Positions 1 through 11,220 of a stretch of DNA of 64,000 bases are shown in pieces. This DNA comes from Naganishia liquefaciens (lineage: Eukaryota; Basidiomycota; Tremellomycetes; Filobasidiales; Filobasidiaceae), in the NCBI GenBank assembly GCA_013423385.1, contig BLZA01000005.1:124001-188000 (forward strand), in the 5' to 3' direction. The notes under the pieces were generated by a model. That model ran no database searches. It was not told the origin of the DNA and saw nothing but the letters and a program-made list of their open reading frames with translations. The position numbers and the translations under genes were made by a program. Each line of letters starts with the position of its first letter. Position 1 is the first letter of the stretch.

Positions 1-1259
1 CGAGAGCGCGCTCGAATCCTTCAGCGGAGTCACGAGACAAACACGTCTTTGCTGTTCGCTGGATCTGAGATATTGCCGTCTAGCGTGGGGGATACATGTA
101 TCAGAAGCCTTCTCTTGCGTTCATTGTCTTCTTCGGCACGTCCGGGATTGTCGATACACCTCAGTCGGGCACCATCTCTGATTCGGCAGGCTGCGACAAC
201 CTCTCGCGGATCGTCATGACTTGATTCCCAGTTGCTGATTTGATCTCCGCTATTCAGTCGTGGCTAAATGATGCAGGACGTCAAGCTTCTAGGACAACTG
301 TCCATCCAGTATAAGACCAGTCCTGAGAAAGGAGACAGCCATCAGTTCTCAGGTTCGGTGCGCAGGGTCCACACGCACTTAAACGCGCGGTGAAACCGGA
401 GGGATCCTGCCCACACGCGTTGCTTTCGAAGCTTATTCGTTCTGAGAGGGTTCCAGCTATCGTCATTCTCCCATGGATACGATACAATCCCATACAGTGA
501 ACTGAACATGAACTCAATGAGTGACATCTGAATGAGCGCTGGACGAGAGTATCGTCCACGTGAGACAACCTCGGACCGATCGAGGAGACGCGTTTCATCA
601 TGCCAGATATCACATAGAGGAATGCTCTTTCCACCTTGCCTGATATCTTGATTTCTGTCCCCTCGACCAAGCATACTCGCCCTCATCTGACCTCTCGGCC
701 TCTATGGGAGATGTCACCTTGGTTCCGTCTCGCATTGTGAGAGGACCGCCGACGGACAACGCGTACTGAGCTCAAGGGGGAGCGCTATGTCACTTCATTC
801 GTATCCGCAGGCGTGAGCGCCGTTGAACGGCTGACCGACAAGTACGACGGCAGGGTAACGAATCGATTGAACGCATAGGTGTAGATGTGGAGCTATTGTG
901 GACTAGACTGACCTTTCGAGCTCACCCATCTTGCAAACGCGCGGACGTTGAGCAACGAGGACCGAAGGACCTTCTGATGGAAAAACAAGGCAAAAGAGAG
1001 CGGGAAGGGATTCTATTGTTCTCTGACTATCTGATAGACTCAGAGCTGATTGCTGCGTTGCATGCATTATTATTGATGACATAACTACCATCCATTGATA
1101 ATCATCTTCATCCCTGTCGAGGCGATTGCGATTCCAAAGCCCAACGGGCCTGAGAATCCGTCTCCCAGCTGGCCTACGGGCAAGAGCAATCCGAAAACCG
1201 ACGGGCAGCATACGACAGCTCCCCTTTCTCCTCGCCATCAGCTGACATCGGAAATCAAA
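1..1259. other. no confident gene; upstream region of the first MBL gene
   Basis: Several overlapping ORFs of 60-135 codons occur on both strands, the longest on the minus strand at 281-670 and 903-1310. None has a recognisable motif, a convincing start or a consistent splice pattern. The last few hundred bases are presumably the promoter and 5' leader of the gene starting at 1260. An in-frame upstream ATG at about 1095 exists, but its extra residues have no counterpart in the paralogue at 18292-19809, so it was not used. Confidence 0.5.
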
Positions 1260-2680
1260 ATGCTCGAACTCATCGTACTCGGAAGCGGTCCCTCGGGCGG
1301 TCTCCCGCAACTAGGCTGCCTCACCCGGCCATCGGACGCCCCGTACGAACGATGTCGATGCTGTGAAAGCACGCGCGAGGAGACTGCAGATGATATCGCG
1401 GCGGGAGGGCGCAAGAATCAAAGAGGAAATACATCGTGTGTTGTGCGCAAGACGTGGGATGATGGAACGCAAAGGTGTGTTTCGTAGGAAGCACGTACTG
1501 GTGGGTGGGAATTGATGTTGATCTGGGATGATCGGTGTCGCAGTTGTGTAATGATTGACTGCGGCAAGACCTTTGCGAGAGATGCATGTGAATGGTTTCC
1601 GAAGCATGGATTGAGGCGTATCGATGGTGAGTTGCGGGATCTGCAAAAGAAGGGACGACTGATCGTGGGACGCTCGAACAGCCGTTATTCTGAGCCATGA
1701 TCACGCTGATGGTATGTCTATCCACGTATCTCTACACATTCAATTCACACTCGTTCGAGCAGCGATTCTCGGACTCGATGACCTCCGTATGTTCACGCGA
1801 CCCAAGCTGAAGGAGGGGAATGATGCCATTCAAGATCACCTCGACGTGTACTGCGAGGCCAAGACGTTGGCGGTAATAAAAGAGCGTTTCCCGTAAGTCT
1901 TGTTCAGCTGCCAGACTTCGAGCCCACTCATGGCCTATTTGCAGGTACCTCGTGTCATTTGATGCCGTTCGTGGCTTCACAAGCGTTGCCGATATGGTAT
2001 TTCATGTCATTGAACCGGGTAGGCAACATGTGATTGCGGGAATTGTGAGTGAATAGCGATGTCGACCGCAACTTTCTCTATTGATCTTATTGATCTTGAT
2101 TCTACTTCAGAAAATCCTTCCGCTCGAAGTGCAACATGGATTTAGCGTGGTGTCGGCAAGCGACTCACTCGGGGTCGACCTGAACGTTGGCCCAACCAGA
2201 ACGGAGCCATACATGACCCTCGCCTTTCTCATCGAAGACGACATCCTATGGATGACCGACGCTAGCATCATCCCAAGGAAGACCTGGGATATCTTGCATC
2301 ACGGCCTCGACAAAGAGATCAAGCATCCGCGAAGACGGCTATCGCTTGCCTTCATCGATCTATCCGAGATCTATCCTCTTCGTGCGCATCTGTCCGTTCG
2401 AACGTTCCTCGAAGTCGTTGAAAAATTGTTCGCGGTTCGTACGTACGCTATCGGGATGAATCATACGCTTTGTCATGGCGAGATCGAGGCTCTCGGCGAG
2501 GAAGTTCAGGGCATCCGACAGAAGGGCAGGGAGGACGCATTCCTGGATCAGGTATTGCGGGGTGAAGAGAAGATTGAAGATGCACCGGTTTGGAGCAGCT
2601 TGAAGCAGAAAGTGCCGTGGTTTCGACCGTGCTATGACGGGATGGCTGTTCGAGTCGAGGAACAACAACAGTCAGAGTAG
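1260..2680 (+). CDS. metallo-beta-lactamase-fold hydrolase, PhnP-like (paralogue 1)
   Basis: Six exons fit: 1260-1474, 1544-1626, 1682-1711, 1763-1892, 1945-2044 and 2111-2680, giving 375 residues with all phases consistent. The protein opens with a beta strand and glycine turn (LIVLGSGPSGG). It has a CRCC motif near residue 36, a conserved GRKNQRGN segment, then VMIDCGKTF and the metal-binding HDHAD motif, which is encoded by a 30-nt exon. NHTLCHGE near the C-terminus also matches the paralogue. The fold and motifs are those of metallo-beta-lactamase phosphodiesterases such as bacterial PhnP and its fungal relatives; the substrate is unknown. The start was chosen because MLELIVLGSGPS aligns with the N-terminus of the paralogue at 18292-19809. 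Compared with that copy it lacks a Pro/Thr-rich insert after the last intron. Confidence 0.85.
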
Positions 2681-2948
2681 AGCAGAGCGAGGGTATAAGG
2701 GATAGGTATAGATAGCCAGAATATCACGTCCGCGCTCGAGATTACGCGGGGAGCACTACGCGTTTTCCCAGCTGACGCGCCTGCAGCGACGAGGGGTATT
2801 GTCTCACCTGGCTGCCATAGCCACCGTCTTCATGTCGTCGCTGCTGCAATTCCCTGGTTTCTCGCCCGGTCTCGCGCTCGTCCTGTCCTATACACTACAC
2901 GCCGCACTCGAGCAACCCTATGAGCGATCCAGAGGCACTGTGGGACCG

Positions 2949-5900
2949 ATGACGACCACACGGCTCCGCAGAACGCGCTCTCGCGGCTTCATCGCCGGCT
3001 CCTCTGCGAAACCCTCGCCCGTGAAGATGCCGGTGGGGAGACCTCGGCGGAGGCTGGGCAAGGGGCTCGGACTTGAGCCGCCGGCGAAGCGTGCCAAGGT
3101 TGAGCCGGCGTCGGTCTCGCCGAAAAAGTTGCGGTCGCGCATGTCGAGTCGGTTACCGTCAGAGGATGAGCAGATGGATGTTGAGGAGGACGACGAGGAC
3201 GATGGAGACTATGACCGCACGGTCACCATGGACCGGGAGACACTCTCCCCACTCAAATCCAGCAATGTCGCAAATCGTGCACGAAGACTACGGAGAACGA
3301 CGCGATTGCATTCTGGGAACGACGTGAACAAGGGAAAGGGCAGGGCTCGCAAGCTGGCGACGTCCGCCGAGGTGGTAAATTTCGGGACGAGTCCGCGCAA
3401 GAGGAAGCGTACCGCAGCGGAAAGCGAGGAGGAAATGACGGGAACGATCACGAGCGAGTATGAGAGTATTGACGGGGATGAGTCGGAGACGGATTTTATT
3501 GATGAAGGTGCAAATCCGGCGTGTCCAAAGACTGTCGAGACCCTCGCTAACTTTGCATTTAGATGACGAGAACTTTTTGCACAAAGCATCTTCTGCTGCG
3601 CTGGATCGTCTCCGGAAAGCCGAGCTTGCGCGCTTGTGGAAGGTTGCCGGACTTAAGGTTGATCTCGAGTCTGACACTGAGGCTTCGGAGAATGAAGACC
3701 TCGAGAACATGATGACCAAAGAACAGCTCATCAAGGGTATCCTGGATGCGGTAAGTCAACTTCTGGCCAGAATGTTCCCCCTCTAACGCCCCTGGCAGCG
3801 TAAGGTAGATCCGAACTCCCCAAGCCATTCCGCCGGAAGACGTATAGCGAGACTGCCATCGGCAACGCGTATAATATCAGCCGCAACGTCAGCGACCCAT
3901 TCCAGTGTCTCTGCTTCTGGCGAAACGTCGTCATCCGAGCACAACCACCATTACAGGAAAGGGCGCGGAGATGAACGGAAACCCAGATTTTACGTTGAGA
4001 TTCCGACGAAAAATCAACGTTCAATGAAAGAGAGACCACGTCGTGCCTCACATCAATCGTCGGCTGCTTCATCCGTCGGCAAGACAATCAGCAAAACAAC
4101 GAGAACACGTGTTAAGGAAGACAAGCTGGAAGAGCCGCGCGCTCGGACAAGATCCTTGGATGGCCTGGAAGACGGCGATCAGGAAAGCTCCGTTGGACTC
4201 GCAGACGATGAGCGCGTGGAAGCGAGTGATGAAGAGTTAGAGACAGCTTCACGATCGCGGATGCGCACGAGGCGTTCGAGTCAAGCCATCCCGGCAACCG
4301 TGCATGCCTTGCGGTCTCGTGCGAGAGGGATGAAGGAGAGTTTCAACTCGAATCAGACGCCAATGCGTAAGGGAAAGGCTAAAGCGGCAGCACGGGGCAA
4401 AGAGGAAGAGAATGATGTGCCGATGGAAGAGACTGAGTCATCGGAGCAGGAGGATTCAGATGGCATGTCCCGTGAATTCAAAAAGAAACCCCAATCTGAC
4501 ATTTGCACAGATCCGACTCCACGCCTACGCACCAATACTGCCCCGGCACTTTCTCCGACACTGAAACAAGCCAATATGCGCACCCGCCAAACGCGTCGTC
4601 AAAGTCTGCTTTCATCGGTATCTTCGACCAAATCCTTCGAATTATCGAGCTTGCCGTCGCAGTGCGCCTCGTTGTCGGACGAGAAAGAGGGGTCACAAGC
4701 GAGCCCGGGATCGGTTTCCGCTAGTGGCCAGCGACATAGAACACGTGGACAGGCGAGGCAGCATGCCCTCGAGAATCAGCTCGAGCATATGGATATCACA
4801 GACGAAGAGGCTGCCGAGCCGGCAGACAATGTCGATCAGGAGATGCAGGATGCAGAGTTCCAGTCAGAGATGGCCCCCGAGGCAGAGTCAGGGATGCAGG
4901 ACGACGATGATGATGGAGACGATGAGGCAGAGGAGTTCGGTAAGTGGCTTGTTGCGCCTGCACTGCTCTGACTCATGCTTCAATTCAGAGCATGAATTGA
5001 CCGACGCGACTCATACCACGCTCAGTCGTCTGCGGAAAGCGCGGCTGGTGGAAATGTGTGCTGCCAGAGAATTGGATACGGAAGGGACGAAGAAGGATCT
5101 CATACAGTTCTTACTGGAATGGGTAAGTGTTGTGTAAGTAATAGAATCCCGTGCTGATCACCATAATCTTTCCGCAGCGAGACGCCACCAGTCGTGAACG
5201 CCATTCGAAATCGGTATCATCCGCGTCTACAGCCAAGCAGGACAGTCCGGAGATGACTGATATCATAGCGAGCCACAACGCTTCAAAGCTCAAGACGGTT
5301 TCCGTACCTAGACTCCTCCGGAACCACTCGACTGTTGCCGATCCCGACACGCCTCCGCTGACAACAGAGGAAAATAAGGATGCGAACGCGAACGCTATCG
5401 AGCTCGATCTGGAGGATCTCGGACTCGTCGATAAGGAAATACCAGCGTCACAGGTACAAAAAGGAGAAAGGATTGGCAGCGGAGGGTTCAAGGAGTGAGT
5501 AGCGACATCGTCTCTCCTAGCGGAATCTAATCTCGATTTCAGCGTATACATCGGCAAGCTGAGAGGCAGACACAAGGTAGCCATCTGCGAATTCCGAGAT
5601 CAGCTCAGCGAGAGTGAGTGTCAGAGTGCGTTGTAAAGAAGTCAGCTGACGTTTCTACGGTAGTGGATATCAAGGAATTGAAGCTTCTATCGGAGCTGAA
5701 TCATCCGAACATCGTTCGACTCGTATGTCTGTCCGGGAACAAAGATGAAGCTCATTCGCTGATCCCCCTGTGCTTCAGCTTGGAGTCAGCTTGCCCGACC
5801 CTTCAGCTCATGTGAAATGCATGGTCATTACTGAACTCTGTGAAAAGGGTGATTTGTTCGATTACATCGTATGTGCGGAACATTCCCCAATCAGCAATCG

Positions 5901-6636
5901 GACTAACAGTGTCTAATTGTAGCGGAGTGTCAATACTCCGCCATTTGCCAAAATCGTAAGTGCGCCGTGTCAATTCCAGGTATTCTGCTGACGTCGTTGC
6001 AGCTGGGAATGATGCTCGACATCGCTCTTGGGCTGGAATATCTGCATGAGCGGACGCCGAAAGTCATTCACCGCGATGTGAGCCTACTTCTGTGGTTGCT
6101 GCAAGGACACTCCTGACTTTCTTCCAGTGCAAATCATCCAATATCCTCATCAATAAGAAAGGCACTTGCAAAGTCGGAGACTTTGGCCTTGCACGCGTCA
6201 AAAATTCCACAAGATCAGTCATTCGGTCCTTGGTCGGCACTATCAACTGGCAAGCGCCGGAACTATGGAGCCCTAAGCCAAGATACGATTACAAGGTTGA
6301 CGTCTTCAGCTGCGCTATGGTCTATTGGGAAATGCTGAGCGGATGGGCTACGGAGAAGAAGGAGTATCCGTGGGTTGACAAGAATCAGTTTTGGATTATC
6401 GACGCTGTCGGTACGAAGAAGCTGAGGTGAGTAGCAGTCTTTGATCGGATGAATCGTGCTCAGTTCGTTTCTCCAGGCCTCCTACCTTTGCTATCCGCAA
6501 ACGTTGGGGAACCGAAGTCGTGGAACTGCTCGAGCGGATGTGGCAGCATGATCCAGCGGATCGGCCAACAATGACGGACGTCAAGGATGATCTGCAAGCG
6601 ATTCTGGCCGAGCACAAGAAGAATCCACAAGTCTGA
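2949..6636 (+). CDS. SAP-domain protein kinase with WNK-like lysine placement
   Basis: Twelve exons (2949-3507, 3563-3750, 3799-4939, 4989-5122, 5178-5494, 5543-5613, 5664-5722, 5779-5868, 5923-5955, 6003-6077, 6128-6426, 6477-6636) sum to exactly 1,041 codons plus stop. Residues 1-760 are charged, rich in Ser, Arg, Lys and Glu, and look nuclear. Two SAP/HeH-like motifs (LRKAxL...TKxxLIxxIL) lie near 195-249 and 638-674. A tyrosine-kinase-like domain spans about 768-1035: GSGGFKDVY loop, VAIC at 792-795, alpha-C Glu near 808, HRDCKSSN at 887-894, DFG at 907-909, and a WQAPE motif. The usual VAIK lysine is Cys795, while Lys779 sits in the glycine loop, the arrangement known from WNK kinases. 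SAP motifs normally bind DNA, so a chromatin-associated kinase is inferred. An internal start giving only the kinase is possible, but the continuous phases favour one protein. Confidence 0.85.
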
Positions 6637-6785
6637 TTTGCTTGGTCGGGCAAAGATACTGTATAACGAACTTGGGTGTAGCGAAAATGATCAGCATACC
6701 GTTGTATCGCTAAACGACAATGTAGCCATTGAATGAATGTATTCATGACTCGTATATTTTCGGACATGATGCGTTCACAGCAGAA

Positions 6786-7299
6786 TCATGACTGTTGGTC
6801 TTTGGCCAGAATCTCCTCAACTCGAGAGACCTTGCCCGAGTTTCCGCCCTTGCTTATCTCCTTGTCCACCCGAGTTCCGATTCGGATATCCGTCTGCACA
6901 GGGGAATTAGCCCTGAGCCTCACGGCCATTCGAGAGACTTACCGCAATCCGGGGAGTACCCATTGCGTGAACGGCCTCGTGACATGCTTTGATGGCGTCC
7001 ATGACTTGTGACCACGGGCCCTCGACGTTGGTTCCTGCAAACGGGACATCGTGAGTAGGCGTCCAGGCGGAAGCATGCCGGGACGTACCATATCCATGGA
7101 GCTGTTTGCGCAGAGACCTCATCAGCTGGTCGCCCTGGCCGTTTTGAGTCGCACTCACATGGTATTCCAGACCAGACTTCTCCAAGACTCGCTGACATTC
7201 TGCGATCTGAGGTCCGACACTCGGCGTCTCCAGTCCCATGGGGATGAGGCAGAAGTCTGCTACTGCGTAGATCTCGCCGGACGTGTTGTTTGCCGACAT
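6786..7299 (-). CDS. ECM15: thiamine-binding-fold protein, UPF0045/Ecm15 family
   Basis: Four exons (7159-7299, 7089-7101, 6943-7034, 6786-6893) join in phase to give 117 residues. The second exon is only 13 nt. The N-terminus VADFCLIPMG, the central GTNVEGPWSQVMDAI and the C-terminal TDIRIGTRVDK match the small YqgV/MTH1187/Ecm15 family, whose members form ferredoxin-like homotetramers and have been reported to bind thiamine. The length is typical for the family. The cellular role in fungi is not settled; yeast Ecm15 was linked to cell wall phenotypes. The gene is convergent with the kinase gene, with about 150 bp between stops. Confidence 0.88.
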
Positions 7300-7718
7300 T
7301 TTCGTATACTAGGGGAGAGAAGTTTTCGACGGGGATCAGAGCCGATAAGCAAGTCGGATTACGAGCGGCTCTCGAAATATGAAAGAGCCCAAGGCAATGT
7401 TCAACGCCGTGATGACGATCGCCAGGCGACGGGTTTCGGCTCAGGTTTCGGACCGCGATTACAAGCCGTGACCTCCACCTGCTTGCGACTACCTGGTGGC
7501 ATTCGCAACTACAACGTCAGTACTGAAATGAGTGCAGGCGTTGCACGCCACGAAGCGACCGTTCTGTAACTGCACAACGGAGATGTTCACATACACAGGT
7601 CAGACTTCCAGCTTGATCATAAGGGAAAAAGCAAAACAATGCCAGATAGGCTGTTCCTCGGTGACTAGCTGAGAGCGAAGCAGGGGTGTGGCTAGGTTCT
7701 ACCAGAAGCAAAAACAAA
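7300..7718. other. intergenic, no gene seen
   Basis: This stretch holds the 5' region of the Ecm15-like gene (minus strand) and the 3' flank of the tRNA. ORFs here are short and unsupported. No repeat was noticed. Confidence 0.5.
7704..7713 (-). terminator. polymerase III T-run terminator of tRNA-Val
   Basis: The plus strand has a run of five A just outside the 3' end of the tRNA, reading as TTTTT on the transcribed minus strand. This is the usual Pol III stop signal and supports the tRNA call. Confidence 0.6.
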
Positions 7719-7814
7719 TATCCTCAGGGAGTTTCGATCTCCCGACCGCATGCGTGACTTGTGTCCGAAATGGATCGATGTTAAGCATGCGCTCTTCCAC
7801 TGAGCTATGAAGAC
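7719..7814 (-). tRNA. tRNA-Val (anticodon AAC) with intron
   Basis: Read on the minus strand, a full cloverleaf can be drawn. The acceptor stem GTCTTCA pairs with TGAGGAT (7 bp, two G-U pairs). The D arm is GCTC-AGTGGAA-GAGC. The anticodon stem CATGC/GCATG encloses a loop with AAC at plus-strand 7780-7782. The T arm is GGGAG/CTCCC. About 24 nt between the anticodon loop and the 3' half of the stem form an intron starting one base after the anticodon, the canonical site. The T loop reads ATCGAAA, so the usual first T is an A. A run of five T follows on the minus strand as a polymerase III terminator. Confidence 0.88.
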
Positions 7815-8769
7815 TGTTGATGTCTGCCTGTGCAGATTAAATTCTGATCCTCTTGGTCTTTCACCAGATCCCCTAATACCTTGCGTTCGTGCTGTTCTGT
7901 TTTGATCTGTTCTTATTCTGCACGGTGACCCAAGCATGAAACGGCGAGCGATATGTAGTCAACTCTCAGATACGACATCTTGCCTCGGTATTAACAGCGC
8001 CGGTCCTTTTTATGCACGCCGGCAGACACGCAACAAGTCGGCGACACAAGATATGCAAATTCACGCTCCAGGTTGCGGGCGATCGTCAAGACGCCCAACC
8101 TTTCGCTATAAAACTTTCGCTATTGCGAAAGTACTAAGTACACGCCGCTGTGACCGTATTCCACCGCGGAGTAAGACCAGTGGTACTCGATAAGGGAAGT
8201 ATTGTCTGTTCGACACAGTTCACAAGAGCGCCTTAGCACCAACTAGATGTGGGATTCTCATCCATCAATCCAGCCGACCATGACGCGATACCGATGACGA
8301 TCGGACGGGCCCTGAAGGTTTCAGCCGCGAGGAGCGAAAAGCGACGTGAAAGCCTGTGAGAGATTTGCAGTCGATAAAGTCAACTGGTGCCTAGCGCCCT
8401 TTGTCTGCTGAAATCCTGCATCAATGCTCAGACATAAGCGGACGAAGGACGAGATCAGACTGCCAATTGTTGCATTATTGAGAGAGACTGTAATGACTAT
8501 AGGCCATGCGACGTGAAGTAAAAGTACAAACGCATTCCTTGATTGACTGACGGCTACATGCGCGGATCAGAGTTGTCGCGAACTTCGGTTTCTCGCGCCG
8601 CGCTTCGACATGAGCGCTAGCGAAAGGAGGTTGAGTCTACATACCAGTGCATGAAGAAAAGCTTGGTGAGCCCGGATTTTGCCAACAAACGAATGAGTAC
8701 TCACGGTGGCTGACAAGACTACAGGCGTAGATCTGGCTTGGTTCTAGTCTATACGACCATTTGCCGCTA
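7815..8769. other. intergenic region without supported gene
   Basis: About 950 bp between the tRNA 5' end and the stop of the Axl2-like gene. It contains a perfect inverted repeat (ACTTTCGC-TATT-GCGAAAGT) near 8110-8130, preceded by a TATAAA-like word. No ORF has convincing features, and I could not build an snRNA or snoRNA from it. Confidence 0.5.
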
Positions 8770-11220
8770 TTAATTGACTTTGAGTCCGGTCGCACTGGTC
8801 TTTCCCTCACGGCTCTGGGGCATAGCAAGCCGGCTGTCGGTCCTGACGCTATCTTTAAAGCTCTCGACACTTGACGGGAAGTGCGCTTGAGGCGGATAGA
8901 GAATGCTCGAGCGTCGCTGACACAATTCGGCGAAAAAGAGATTGGGCGGACGACCATCGGTAAATTGAAAGATACTGTCATCGTCGTAATTCATGACGAC
9001 CAGTTTCCGATTCAAGGATGCGTCCGAGCTGGTGTCCTCATTGCCTGGAGTCGTCACTAGTCGCTGGTTCCCGCGAGGCGATGGCGTATCCTCCCAGGAT
9101 ACTGAAGAGACCGATCCGCGGCGACCGTACAAGAGCGTGTCGCTCGTAAAGTTTGTGCTAGGAAGGCCGCTTACGGGTGGATCGAGGTATCTGAGGGGTG
9201 CGATACTAGCTGCCACAGAGGTTGGGCGAAAGGGCGTGGGGGAGACTGAAGGAGGAGGAGGCTGTATCGGAACCGAGCTCCAAGGCGGAGTATACCGCTC
9301 CTTTGCGGGCACTGTATGGAATGTTGACTCGAGGTAGTCCATCGGATAGGACATGAAGCTTTTCGTGTAACGCTTGGACCGATCTTTTAGATTCTGGGCG
9401 ATCCTTCTTGCTGTCTTGGTTGGCGTGATGGCGGACCCTAGTAATGTTTGGAGCTTTGACGGAGAAGCTGGTTGTGTATCGTGGGAATACGCCGGCATCG
9501 GTCGCTCAGCAGTATCATCTCTGAGACCTGTGGGCGTGTACTCTCGAGATCTTGGCACAGATCCCGGCGCGGTGACAGACTTCCGCTTGTCCTTGTCAAC
9601 TGGATCCATCAACAATACCTCGGCCCACTTCCTACTTTCCTCCTTCCGAGCCCGGCGCTGTTTAGTCACGAACGTGCTCGCCAACAGCAGCAAAGCGAGC
9701 CCAACAAGACTGGCAAAGACAAGAATGGGAATCAGAACTCGTCGCTGGATTCCGCCCCGCTGAGCATTTTCCAGAGCAGGATCAGATTCGCCGGTGGCTG
9801 TCGAAGCTGGAGCCAACAGAGTGATGTTCCATCTGGCTTTAGAGATAGCAAAGGTTTCTGGATCAGTATGTCGGAGCGTAAGCTGGATCAAGGTCTGATT
9901 GGCCACGTCCTCTGGCACAGTACCAGCAATGCCAAGAGATGACAAGTGCAGATCCATCCAGGAAGGACCTTCCTCAATGACGAGCTGTTCCGCCAATGTC
10001 GTGCTTGCTTTATGCGTCGTCGTATTCTGCTGTAAGGGAACGGCAAATTCCTGTCCGATAATCAGATTGAAATCGTCAAGCCATCCAGCAGTGGCCGAAT
10101 ATCTGAAAAAGGATGGCTGGAAGTGTAGATCTAGCGGGATTTCGAGGCGTTCTCCGGTCGTGGCGGTCAGGCTAACCAGTATCTCACGTTGCGTTCGTGA
10201 GAGGACCAGTAGACGCGGACCGACGCCTTCTGCTGGTTCCAGAGATGCCCAGTCAGCGGCGACACGGACGCTATCGATCAGCTCCTCTGTAAACGGCTCT
10301 GCGTCGAAAAATGTACCTCGCACGCCGCCAAATCCTCCAAAGGTCAAAGGCTGTTCGATCCTTGTCCCACCGGTCGTCAAGTTCAATGTCAAAGCTCCCG
10401 GTAGCATGATTGGCAGGAGGTACTCGAAAGAATGAGATGCAACGATCAAGGTGAAACTTTGCGCTGCTTGAATTGCCTCGTCAGGCGGAGGTAGCGACGC
10501 GATCATTCGAAGTCTGTATCGATCCTGGAATCCCACTGCTCCATCTCTGTCGGTGCACGGCGTAAATCCATTAAGCGTCAAGAATTCCGCACTCCATTCC
10601 ATCCATTCTGGGAGATCGGATCCGTCCTGTAAGCGTAGACTGTAAGTGATCAGAAACCTTTTATCCGCATATTGAGACTCTGCGGGAATGGAGAAGATCG
10701 GGTGAAAGCCAATGCTGAAAGACCAACATGGCGGAACACGTACGCCAGGGGCATAGTTTGACTTGGCTAGAAAGGGGAAAGCAGAAGCGATCACGGTTTT
10801 TACTTGATCTTCGACGTCGGGTACCGTTCCTTCTCTTGATGCTGACAGATCAGAGATGCTTGTGAGCTGCCATGCGAGTGGGTTGACAAGTGCCCATGTG
10901 TCTGCTGATGCTGATGGCTCCTGTCGACGTTCAATGTCTCCGGCTGATTTATAAGACGCAAGCGGGGAATCTTTCCCAACTCGAGCCTCTCGTTCTTCCA
11001 GCACAGGATCCACCGTAGATCCCTCCTCTTTCATACCCAATGATGCACTATTGCTCGGCATCTGGTCCAGCAAAAGTATATCCAAACTTGCTGATGGGAA
11101 GGACTCGCCGTTGCCGACCTTCGGGTAAGGTTGAAGGTCGCGTCGCCGGTCCAATGAAGCTGTATAATGTTGATTTGATGACGAAAAAAGAGGGATGGCC
11201 GAGGGTATTTGGCTGTACAA
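8770..11220 (-). CDS. Axl2-like cadherin-fold transmembrane polarity protein; 5' end unresolved
   Basis: A single open frame of about 816 codons ends at 8770. The extracellular part has dystroglycan-type cadherin-like segments (for example VPPCWSFSIGF followed by LPEWMEW and a SFTLIVASHSFEY strand). One hydrophobic transmembrane stretch (VLIPILVFASLVGLALLLLA) lies roughly two-thirds along, followed by a basic cytoplasmic tail rich in Ser/Pro/Thr. This layout matches yeast Axl2, a plasma-membrane landmark for axial budding and septin organisation. The 11220 boundary is only where the open frame begins (a TTG codon): a stop precedes it and no signal peptide is visible. The first in-frame ATG is near 11061. 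One or more 5' exons carrying the signal peptide are therefore expected between about 11.22 and 11.6 kb. The gene is divergent from mL59. Confidence 0.75.
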   Translation of the reverse strand: MYSQIPSAIPLFSSSNQHYTASLDRRRDLQPYPKVGNGESFPSASLDILLLDQMPSNSASLGMKEEGSTVDPVLEEREARVGKDSPLASYKSAGDIERRQEPSASADTWALVNPLAWQLTSISDLSASREGTVPDVEDQVKTVIASAFPFLAKSNYAPGVRVPPCWSFSIGFHPIFSIPAESQYADKRFLITYSLRLQDGSDLPEWMEWSAEFLTLNGFTPCTDRDGAVGFQDRYRLRMIASLPPPDEAIQAAQSFTLIVASHSFEYLLPIMLPGALTLNLTTGGTRIEQPLTFGGFGGVRGTFFDAEPFTEELIDSVRVAADWASLEPAEGVGPRLLVLSRTQREILVSLTATTGERLEIPLDLHFQPSFFRYSATAGWLDDFNLIIGQEFAVPLQQNTTTHKASTTLAEQLVIEEGPSWMDLHLSSLGIAGTVPEDVANQTLIQLTLRHTDPETFAISKARWNITLLAPASTATGESDPALENAQRGGIQRRVLIPILVFASLVGLALLLLASTFVTKQRRARKEESRKWAEVLLMDPVDKDKRKSVTAPGSVPRSREYTPTGLRDDTAERPMPAYSHDTQPASPSKLQTLLGSAITPTKTARRIAQNLKDRSKRYTKSFMSYPMDYLESTFHTVPAKERYTPPWSSVPIQPPPPSVSPTPFRPTSVAASIAPLRYLDPPVSGLPSTNFTSDTLLYGRRGSVSSVSWEDTPSPRGNQRLVTTPGNEDTSSDASLNRKLVVMNYDDDSIFQFTDGRPPNLFFAELCQRRSSILYPPQAHFPSSVESFKDSVRTDSRLAMPQSREGKTSATGLKVN

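Noticed and set aside
281-670. 129-codon minus-strand ORF near the window start
   Set aside because: No motif, no Kozak-like context or splice partner; an overlapping ORF of similar size exists in another frame, as expected by chance.
8110-8132. Perfect 8-bp inverted repeat as a bacterial-type terminator
   Set aside because: The organism is a eukaryote, the hairpin has no T run, and it is not placed at a gene end.
9374-10435. Plus-strand ORFs of 129-178 codons inside the Axl2-like gene
   Set aside because: They are antisense shadows of a long minus-strand frame with clear domain features.
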